Below, one piece after another: positions 26,982 through 34,586 of a stretch of DNA of 34,586 nucleotides. Made by a program: the position numbers and the translations under genes. The notes under the pieces are model-generated. The model saw only the letters and a program-made list of their open reading frames with translations. It was not told where the DNA came from and did no database searches. How positions within the stretch are numbered: the stretch's first letter is position 1; every line of letters begins with the position of its first letter. Source of the stretch: Candidatus Coproplasma stercoripullorum (GTDB lineage Bacteria > Bacillota > Clostridia > Christensenellales > Borkfalkiaceae); assembly GCA_018712405.1 (NCBI GenBank), contig DVHB01000121.1:1-34586 (forward strand), given 5' to 3'.

Positions 26982-27992
26982 TTAAAGCTCCTTTAACTTA
27001 TCGTTTTCAAAGTAGTAGATATTTTCCATTTTATAGCCGTATTTTGAGCCTGTTTTTGAAATATGCGGCTCAAATGTAAAGTAACGGGCGTCGCCCAGCA
27101 TGCATAAATTACCTTGCTCGATATAAATTCTGTCCTGCTTTTGCTTTTCTATCGAGTGGCCGAGATTGCCCATAAAATCTGAATTTACATATCCGAGTTC
27201 GGCTATCAACCCGTTCATATAAAAGTAGAGCTGTTCAAAGGTGGTATCGGGCGCGGCAAACCGTTTCAGTTCGCTGTGCAGGCGATCTTCTGTAAGCAGT
27301 CCTTCACGCCATTCATTGTTCTGAATACCTCCGATAGTATCAACGACTTTGCCGTTTTCTATTATTATCGTGCGTGCATAGTCGCCCCATATGTCGCCGA
27401 CCTGTGGGCTTAAATCGACGGTTATAATGTCGTTTTCGGCGATCTGGCGTTCGGAAGTTATGTAATTTTTCCCCGAAACGGAGAGGGTTGTCTCTTCGCC
27501 CGCAAAAACAAACGCGCCTACGTCCCAATACCAGAACGAATCGGCTCCGAGCACAAACATTCTGTCCTCGGCGAGTTTTCGCAGTTCCGTCAGACTCATA
27601 CCGACCTTAATGTTTCTCTTTAAAAATTCAATCGTCTGCTTTGCTATGTCCTGAACTTTGGCGTATGTCATTTTATTTAACCTATAAGTTTCCTTGCAGT
27701 CATTTCGTTCATGATATATAGTCTCTTTGCCGCAGTTTTTGGCATAGGCAATCTCCTGTGAGACGCTTTCACCTATGTACCCGCCGATATTGACTACATA
27801 AATGCCGTCGGACAGGTCTATCTTTTTGTAATGCGCTTCGGTGAGCATTTTAAGCTGTGATGGGGTAAGTTCAACGTTTGCACAATAAGCAGGCTGCAAC
27901 ACGCAGTATCCGTCTTCATATTCAAGTTTATCTGCAATCTCTTTCATCTGTTCGGCAAAGCGCATGCTGCCGCATATCGTCAACACTTTCAT
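26982..27992 (-). CDS. Nucleoside 2-deoxyribosyltransferase-like domain fused to an M24 metallopeptidase
   Basis: The 336-residue protein has two parts. Residues 1-95 (LTICGSMRFAEQMKEIADKL through GYIGESVSQEIAYAK) resemble the small nucleoside 2-deoxyribosyltransferase-like proteins of Firmicutes. Residues about 105-336 are an M24 (pita-bread) fold of the Xaa-Pro aminopeptidase/creatinase type. All five expected metal ligands appear present: Asp193 (TVDLSP), Asp204 (WGDYART), His279 (NLGHS), Glu308 (FTFEPH) and Glu323 (KMEN). Neither substrate is known. No signal peptide is visible, so it should be cytosolic. AAGG precedes the ATG. It starts 10 bases after the stop of the epimerase gene, so the two are probably co-transcribed. 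The fusion is continuous in frame. Confidence 0.85.
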   Translation of the reverse strand: MKVLTICGSMRFAEQMKEIADKLEYEDGYCVLQPAYCANVELTPSQLKMLTEAHYKKIDLSDGIYVVNIGGYIGESVSQEIAYAKNCGKETIYHERNDCKETYRLNKMTYAKVQDIAKQTIEFLKRNIKVGMSLTELRKLAEDRMFVLGADSFWYWDVGAFVFAGEETTLSVSGKNYITSERQIAENDIITVDLSPQVGDIWGDYARTIIIENGKVVDTIGGIQNNEWREGLLTEDRLHSELKRFAAPDTTFEQLYFYMNGLIAELGYVNSDFMGNLGHSIEKQKQDRIYIEQGNLCMLGDARYFTFEPHISKTGSKYGYKMENIYYFENDKLKEL

Positions 27993-28002
27993 GGCTTTTG
28001 CC

Positions 28003-28902
28003 TTATTTAAGATTATTTTCTATAAATTGCAGATAGTTCTTTTTTCTCACTTCCTGCTTATTATTCTTATACCAGTCGTAAGCCCGCTTTAAGCCGCTTT
28101 CAAGCGAAAGCAAGTCAGGCAACAGCGCGCATTGCGCGTTTACGTCAAGGCAATACGAGTAGTTATAAAAGGGGAAGTAGTTGCGCTGTTCTATATCTGC
28201 CGAAACATTCTTAAATTCTGGTGATTTCCCCGTGGCGGCATAACATAGCTCAACCCAGTCTTTAATTGTAACGGTCTCTCTGTTCCCGACATTGAATATT
28301 TTTTGTTTGGGGTGTTTTATAAGCAGTATCTCAATAAATCTGCACAAATCTTCGACATGTAAAAATTGTAGCGGTAACTGACCGTCAGTTGGAAGATAAA
28401 AAGGCAAATCAAAATCAGCGCAGTCAAAAACAAAGGCCTCGCGGTATACGTTGTTGTATTCGCCGTAGAGGTAGGGAGGGCGCAGTATATAGGCGTTCGG
28501 TACCCTGTTTAAAAGCGCTCTTTCGGCGTTGGTTTTGTTTGTTCCGTAGCTGCCCCAAAATTTGTTTTCGCCTGTTTTGTCGGTCTCTTTAAACGGCTGT
28601 GCGAGCGTTTCGGGATATACGGCGCTGGAGCTTATCATTATATAATCTTTAAAATTGCTTAGCCCGTCAAGCAACAGGTTTATGTCCTCGGCAGTGTATG
28701 CGGTGACGTCGATCACCGTGTCGAAAGTAAGGTCTTTCAGTTTGTCACCGATATTGCGTCGGTCGCACTTAATCAGCTTTGCGCCATGCGGTTGCGGCCG
28801 CGTGTTTCTGTTTAAAACATAAACATCATGACCCTTTTTAATAAAGTATTCGGCAACAGATCTGCTTACGAACACTGTGCCGCCCGTGACTAAAATTTTC
28901 AA
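28003..28902 (-). CDS. NAD-dependent epimerase/dehydratase (extended SDR)
   Basis: The 299-residue protein opens with a Rossmann motif, KILVTGGTVFVSR. It has the SDR serine region ISSSAVY and the catalytic YxxxK pair (Tyr119, Lys123 in YGTNK). HVEDLCRFIE and FNVGNRETVTIKDW are typical of nucleotide-sugar or isoflavone-reductase-like members. The substrate cannot be named. The frame is open to 29016, but family homology begins at a TTG at 28902, preceded by GGGAGGG (28908-28914) at 5-base spacing, so that TTG is the start. It has its own promoter (28931-28959) and lies downstream of groEL on the same strand, separated by a hairpin. Confidence 0.88.
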   Translation of the reverse strand: MKILVTGGTVFVSRSVAEYFIKKGHDVYVLNRNTRPQPHGAKLIKCDRRNIGDKLKDLTFDTVIDVTAYTAEDINLLLDGLSNFKDYIMISSSAVYPETLAQPFKETDKTGENKFWGSYGTNKTNAERALLNRVPNAYILRPPYLYGEYNNVYREAFVFDCADFDLPFYLPTDGQLPLQFLHVEDLCRFIEILLIKHPKQKIFNVGNRETVTIKDWVELCYAATGKSPEFKNVSADIEQRNYFPFYNYSYCLDVNAQCALLPDLLSLESGLKRAYDWYKNNKQEVRKKNYLQFIENNLK

Positions 28903-28930
28903 AGGTTCCCTCCCGATTAGGTATGCCTGC

Positions 28931-28959
28931 ATTATAACATATATCAAAGTCGTTTGTAA
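28931..28959 (-). promoter_or_regulatory. Extended -10 promoter of the epimerase gene
   Basis: On the minus strand TGTTATAAT forms an extended -10 (TATAAT at 28936-28931). A weak -35 TTACAA lies 17 bp upstream (28959-28954). Transcription would start about 22 bases before the TTG start at 28902, independently of groEL. Confidence 0.55.
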
Positions 28960-28989
28960 CGGCTGCTTATAAAGTTTATAATACAATAA

Positions 28990-29013
28990 CTCCGCAGGCG
29001 GTCGCCTGCGGAG
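28990..29013 (-). terminator. Terminator hairpin after groEL
   Basis: CTCCGCAGGCG (28990-29000) is the exact complement of 29003-29013, with a 2-base centre. On the minus strand it follows the groEL stop by about 20 bases and runs into GTTATTGTATTAT. It separates groESL from the epimerase promoter. Confidence 0.7.
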
Positions 29014-29032
29014 CAATGTTTAGATTTTTTAA

Positions 29033-30960
<1,928 letters not shown>

Positions 30961-31050
30961 ATCAGCATTCCTCCGATAAATTTTAGTGTTTTTTTGTACA
31001 CCATTTTTATAAACGACGGCAATTAAACTTAAACATAATCTTGTAAAAAA

Positions 31051-31079
31051 TTGCAATCTGCGCAAAAATATGCTAAACT
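31051..31079 (+). promoter_or_regulatory. Possible promoter of the dCMP deaminase gene
   Basis: TTGCAA (31051-31056) and TAAACT (31074-31079) are spaced 17 bp apart. If used, transcription starts after the ATG at 31070, supporting translation from the ATG at 31112. Confidence 0.35.
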
Positions 31080-31111
31080 TATCTCAAACGATAAAGTCAG
31101 GTTTTTTTATA

Positions 31112-31573
31112 ATGGATAAATGGGACAAAAGATTCATGGAACTCACCGAGCATATAAGCGGTTGGTCGAGCTGCATAAGAGGGAACAGACATGTTGGCGC
31201 GATAGTCGTGCGCGACAAGCGCGTGATCGCCACGGGCTATAACGGCGCGCCGCAGGGCATAAAGAGCTGCGCCGACAAGGGTGTCTGCCTGCGGAACCAG
31301 ATGGGAATTCCGAGCGGTACCATGCAGGAGATCTGTTATGCCGTCCACGCCGAGCAGAACGCCATAATTCAGGCGGCGAGGGTGGGCTCGAGCGTGGAGG
31401 GGTGTACCCTTTACTGTACGCACCAGCCTTGCGTGATATGTGCAAAGATAATAATAAATTCGGGCATAAAGCGCGTCGTCTATAAGGAGGGTTACCCCGA
31501 CGACTTTTCTTTGAAGCTCTTCGACGAGGCGGGTGTAAAGCTCGAGAAGTTTTCCGATCTGGAGAACGATTGA
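31112..31573 (+). CDS. comEB: dCMP deaminase family protein (ComEB type)
   Basis: The 153-residue protein is a zinc-dependent deoxycytidylate deaminase family member, making dUMP for thymidylate synthesis. The zinc site is intact: HAE at 79-81 (catalytic Glu81) and PCVIC (Cys107, Cys110). The N-terminal WDKRFMELTEHISGWSSC and GYNGAPQGIKSC match ComEB/dCMP deaminases. An upstream ATG at 31070 is in frame but falls within the probable promoter and has no ribosome-binding site. The ATG at 31112 has only a weak AGG upstream, so the start is moderately sure. It is divergent from groES. Confidence 0.9.
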   Translation: MDKWDKRFMELTEHISGWSSCIRGNRHVGAIVVRDKRVIATGYNGAPQGIKSCADKGVCLRNQMGIPSGTMQEICYAVHAEQNAIIQAARVGSSVEGCTLYCTHQPCVICAKIIINSGIKRVVYKEGYPDDFSLKLFDEAGVKLEKFSDLEND

Positions 31574-31592
31574 GGCGGTCGGCCGCATGATA

Positions 31593-31610
31593 TGCGCGCC
31601 GCGGCGCGCA
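31593..31610. repeat. Perfect 18-bp GC palindrome between comEB and the cyclophilin gene
   Basis: TGCGCGCCGCGGCGCGCA equals its own reverse complement and could fold as a 7-bp stem around CGCG. It follows the deaminase stop by 19 bases and is followed by CGTAAAAAATC, not a U-tract. It may be a U-poor terminator or a transcript-stabilising hairpin. Confidence 0.5.
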
Positions 31611-31633
31611 CGTAAAAAATCAAGGAGAAACAT

Positions 31634-32155
31634 ATGAAAAATCCAATAGTAACCATAGAGATGCAAAACGGCAAAAAGATAGTGGCGGAGCTCTATCCTG
31701 AAAAGGCGCCCAACACGGTGAATAACTTTATAAGCCTGGTTAAGAGCGGCTTTTACGACGGGCTTACCTTCCACCGCGTGATAGATGGCTTCATGATACA
31801 GGGCGGCGACCCTGCGGGTACAGGTGCTGGCGGTCCGGGTTACACGATAAAAGGTGAGTTTTCACTGAATGGTTTTAAACAAAACGATATCAAGCATTTG
31901 CGCGGTGTTCTCTCTATGGCGCGCACAATGATGCCCAACAGCGCCGGTTCGCAGTTCTTTATAATGCACAAAAACGCCTCTCATCTCGATGGGCAGTATG
32001 CAGCGTTCGGCAAAGTGACAGAGGGTATGGATGTAGTGGACGAGATAGCAACGACCAAGACCGACTTCCGCGACAAACCCGTGGAACCGCAGGTAATGAA
32101 GAAGGTCACCTGCGATACCTTCGGCGAAGTATATCCGGAACCAAAGAAATATTAA
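31634..32155 (+). CDS. Peptidyl-prolyl cis-trans isomerase, cyclophilin type
   Basis: The 173-residue protein is a single cyclophilin domain catalysing prolyl isomerisation. It shows FHRVIDGFMIQGGDP (with the catalytic arginine), NSAGSQFFIM and LDGQYAAFGKVTEGMDVVD. There is no signal peptide or lipobox, so it is cytoplasmic. CAAGGAG precedes the ATG. It lies 29 bases upstream of purB and is probably co-transcribed with it. The C-terminal tail after the domain is short and unremarkable. Confidence 0.95.
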   Translation: MKNPIVTIEMQNGKKIVAELYPEKAPNTVNNFISLVKSGFYDGLTFHRVIDGFMIQGGDPAGTGAGGPGYTIKGEFSLNGFKQNDIKHLRGVLSMARTMMPNSAGSQFFIMHKNASHLDGQYAAFGKVTEGMDVVDEIATTKTDFRDKPVEPQVMKKVTCDTFGEVYPEPKKY

Positions 32156-32184
32156 GACAGTAAAAATAATCAACGGAGAATTTT

Positions 32185-33621
32185 ATGGCAGACAATACAG
32201 TTTACGAAAACCCCCTTATAACAAGGTACGCAAGCCGCGAGATGAGCGAGAACTTTTCCGATTTAAAGCGCTTCAGGCTCTGGAGAAAGCTGTGGATAGC
32301 GCTCGCCGAGTCGGAGATGGAACTCGGACTGAATATTACACAGTCGCAGATCGACGAGATGAAAAAATACGCCGACGACATCAACTTCGATGTTGCCGCA
32401 AAGTATGAGCGCGAGGTACGCCACGATGTAATGGCGCATGTTCACGCCTTCGGCGACCAGGCTAAATCGGCTATGCCCATAATTCACCTTGGCGCGACGA
32501 GCTGTTTTGTAGACTGCAATTCAGAGCTTATAATAATGTACGACGCGCTCAGGATAATCAAGAACAAGCTTGTCAATGTTATGGACAAACTCCGTACGTT
32601 TGCGCTCAGATATAAAGATCTGCCCACGCTCGGCTTCACACACCTTCAGCCCGCGCAGCTGACAACCGTCGGCAAGCGTGCGACGCTTTGGCTGCAGGAC
32701 CTGGAGATGGACTATAATGATCTTGAAAACCTCTTTTCACAGTTTAAACTGCGCGGCGTAAAGGGCACGACGGGTACCCAGGCCAGTTTTATGGAGCTGT
32801 TCGACGGCGACGAAAACAAGGTGAAGGAGCTCGAAAAGAGGGTAGTTGCCAAATTGGGCTTTGATAAGGTTTATGGCGTTACCGGCCAGACATATCCCAG
32901 AAAGTTTGACTACAATGTTTTATGCGTGCTCTCGCAGATAGCGCAGAGCGCATACAAGTTCTCCAACGACATTAGGATTCTGCAGAACATGAAGGAGATA
33001 GAGGAGCCGTTTGAAAAGTCGCAGATAGGCTCTTCAGCAATGGCGTACAAGCGCAATCCCATGCGTTCGGAGCGCATGGGGTCGCTCGCAAGGTTTGTCA
33101 TATCCCTGCCCATGAACAGCGCGATAACTGCGGGTACGCAGTGGTTCGAGCGCACGCTTGACGACTCTGCCAACCGCAGGATAGTCAATGCTCAGGCTTT
33201 CCTCGCGCTCGACGGCATACTCAACATATATATGAACGTATCTGAAAATCTCGTCGTATACGACAAGGTTATCGCAAAACACATAGCGGCCGAACTTCCG
33301 TTCATGGCCACCGAGAACATTATGATGGAGTGCGTAAAGGCGGGCGGCAACAGGCAGGATCTGCACGAACGCATCCGCGTGCTCTCTATGGAGGCAGGCC
33401 GAAACGTGAAGGAGAGGGGAGGCGACAACAACCTCATCGAGCTCATAAAGGCCGACGACATGTTTGCCGCCGTAAGGGACAATCTCGGCGAGATTCTTGA
33501 CGCAAAGAAATTTATCGGACGCGCACCCTCGCAGGTGGTCGAGTTCATATCAAACGAGATCGACCCCATACTTGCCCAAAATAAGGCCGTGCTCGGCGCC
33601 AGGGGCGATGTAAGAGTGTAG
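32185..33621 (+). CDS. purB: Adenylosuccinate lyase
   Basis: PurB cleaves adenylosuccinate and SAICAR in purine synthesis. The 478-residue protein belongs to the fumarase/aspartase superfamily. The superfamily signature reads GSSAMAYKRNPMRSE, and HLGATSCFVDCNSEL and LGFTHLQPAQLTTVGKR are also present. These motifs, especially the MAYKRNP form, identify PurB and separate it from argininosuccinate lyase, which the nearby arginine genes might otherwise suggest. ACGGAG precedes the ATG. No other purine gene is nearby. A GC-rich hairpin follows the stop. Confidence 0.96.
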   Translation: MADNTVYENPLITRYASREMSENFSDLKRFRLWRKLWIALAESEMELGLNITQSQIDEMKKYADDINFDVAAKYEREVRHDVMAHVHAFGDQAKSAMPIIHLGATSCFVDCNSELIIMYDALRIIKNKLVNVMDKLRTFALRYKDLPTLGFTHLQPAQLTTVGKRATLWLQDLEMDYNDLENLFSQFKLRGVKGTTGTQASFMELFDGDENKVKELEKRVVAKLGFDKVYGVTGQTYPRKFDYNVLCVLSQIAQSAYKFSNDIRILQNMKEIEEPFEKSQIGSSAMAYKRNPMRSERMGSLARFVISLPMNSAITAGTQWFERTLDDSANRRIVNAQAFLALDGILNIYMNVSENLVVYDKVIAKHIAAELPFMATENIMMECVKAGGNRQDLHERIRVLSMEAGRNVKERGGDNNLIELIKADDMFAAVRDNLGEILDAKKFIGRAPSQVVEFISNEIDPILAQNKAVLGARGDVRV

Positions 33622-33647
33622 AGAACGGCAGAATAACAGAATTGATT

Positions 33648-33675
33648 TGCCGCCGCGCATATCAGCGCGGCGGCA
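33648..33675 (+). terminator. GC-rich hairpin after purB
   Basis: TGCCGCCGCGC (33648-33658) pairs with GCGCGGCGGCA (33665-33675) around ATATCA. The tail TGAGTTTGCAT is U-poor. The 11-base arms are the same as the inner arms of the hairpin at 25898-25942. Confidence 0.6.
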
Positions 33676-33720
33676 TGAGTTTGCATAAATACGCTTTACA
33701 TTGTTGCGGGTTTACATGCT

Positions 33721-34586
33721 ATGAATAAAATCAAATTACGTTCGTATATTGTCGATTATCTCCTGATCATTTTGCTTGCTTTTTTGTATGCGCTGAATTA
33801 TGAATTGTTCGTGCTTAAAAATAACTTTGCACCTGCGGGTATCGGCGGCATTGGTGCAATGATAGAACATCTAACCAATCTGTCGTTCAACCTCGGTTAC
33901 TTTACTCTCATAGTCAACGTGCCGCTCTGTATATTTGCCTTTTTCTTTATAACGAGGGAATTTGCCGTAAAAACGGCGGTTTTCGTCGTTGTTTATTCGG
34001 TATCGCTTATCGTTTTGAGAATGGTAGACCTATCGGCATTTCAGTATGATGCTCAGGGTGTGGATACTATCTTTCCGGCGCTTATCGCCGGCGCTATAGC
34101 CGGATTTGTATACGGAATCTGCTTCCGCCGCAACTCTTCTACGGGAGGCTCAGATATTGTTGCAAAGTATGTGAGCACTAAAAAACCTACGCTCAATTTC
34201 TTTTGGATAAATTTTGTAATAAACGCCGCGATTGCGATCGCTTCTTACTTTGTTTATACCGAGACGGGCGAAAGTGGCGAGATTATATACAATTATAAGC
34301 CTGTGTGTCTGTGCATGCTCTACTGTTTTTTGATGAGTTTTGTAGGCAATATGATAATTAAAGGGTCAAAATCGGCGTATAAATTTTTTATTGTTACCAC
34401 CCATCCCGACGAGATCGATGCCGAAATCTTTGCAAAGCTGCACCACGGCGCGACGAGAATATCCGCAAAAGGGGCGTACAGCAATACCGACCGTACCGTC
34501 ATCGTCTGCGTAGTAAACAAACGTCAGGTGGTGGAGTTCAGGGATATTCTTAAAAAGTACGATGATACATTTGCATTTGTGGAAAC
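33721..34586 (+). CDS. YitT-family membrane protein, 3' end beyond window
   Basis: The frame runs from an ATG at 33721 to the window end (288 codons seen) without a stop. The N-terminal part has several hydrophobic segments (for example IVDYLLIILLAFLYALNYEL, then FTLIVNVPLCIFAFFFI) and the glycine-rich loops NFAPAGIGGIGAMIEHLTN and RRNSSTGGSDIVAKY of the DUF161/YitT family. The C-terminal part (about 220 onward) is a soluble DUF2179 domain: FFIVTTHPDEID and TDRTVIVCVVNKRQVVEFRD. The family is a predicted membrane protein group with no established general function. No clear ribosome-binding site precedes the ATG, but the N-terminus aligns with the family as I know it. Confidence 0.88.
   Translation, partial: MNKIKLRSYIVDYLLIILLAFLYALNYELFVLKNNFAPAGIGGIGAMIEHLTNLSFNLGYFTLIVNVPLCIFAFFFITREFAVKTAVFVVVYSVSLIVLRMVDLSAFQYDAQGVDTIFPALIAGAIAGFVYGICFRRNSSTGGSDIVAKYVSTKKPTLNFFWINFVINAAIAIASYFVYTETGESGEIIYNYKPVCLCMLYCFLMSFVGNMIIKGSKSAYKFFIVTTHPDEIDAEIFAKLHHGATRISAKGAYSNTDRTVIVCVVNKRQVVEFRDILKKYDDTFAFVE

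Noticed and set aside
28903-29016. Upstream extension of the epimerase ORF
   Set aside because: The extension covers the promoter and part of the groEL terminator hairpin. GGGAGGG and the Rossmann motif place the start at the TTG at 28902.
32185-33621. purB considered as argH to complete the arginine pathway
   Set aside because: The superfamily signature reads AMAYKRNP with adenylosuccinate lyase-type flanking motifs, so it is PurB.

Overview
The window looks like a chromosomal segment of a low- to medium-GC Firmicute, most likely an uncultured member of the Clostridia. The inference rests on gene content: a mutS-mutL-miaA-YnbB-type order, ComEB-type dCMP deaminase, a YitT-family protein, an arginine-biosynthesis cluster with its own carAB, and Shine-Dalgarno sites of the GGAGG type. 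I saw no rRNA, tRNA, IS element, prophage or CRISPR array. Species-level identity cannot be read from the sequence.

Positions 1-981: a terminator hairpin of an upstream unit, a YgjP/DUF45-type metallopeptidase gene, then a regulatory region with two ArgR-box-like palindromes and a sigma-A promoter. Positions 981-12847 hold nearly the whole route from N-acetylglutamate to argininosuccinate: argG, argC (short type-2 form), argJ, argB, argD, argF, carA, carB. No argH or argA is present. The cluster is subdivided by promoters before argG, argJ and carA and by an intrinsic terminator after argB. A TGCAT-N4-ATGCA palindrome lies upstream of both argG and argJ. The carB ORF is the most unusual gene: a full-length CarB is fused, with almost no linker, to a complete DapF-like domain whose first catalytic cysteine is alanine. 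A cysteine desulfurase and thiI follow by translational coupling, so tRNA thiolation genes appear to share the carAB transcript.

Positions 15131-17523: an intergenic stretch with a near-consensus ParB-binding (parS-like) site, a bidirectional terminator and a convergent class A penicillin-binding protein gene. Positions 17567-25942: a tRNA-modification and mismatch-repair run (miaB, mutS, mutL, miaA) ending with a PLP-dependent methionine gamma-lyase-family (YnbB-type) gene and a long hairpin terminator.

Positions 25962-26976: a carboxymuconolactone decarboxylase-family gene behind a promoter with 19-bp spacing and an internal dyad typical of MerR-type control, a truncated GNAT acetyltransferase remnant, and a perfect 18-bp bidirectional terminator. 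Positions 26982-30960 (minus strand): groES-groEL, then an NAD-dependent epimerase and an unusual fusion of a nucleoside 2-deoxyribosyltransferase-like domain with an M24 metallopeptidase. Positions 31051-34586: dCMP deaminase, cyclophilin, purB and a YitT-family membrane protein cut by the window end.
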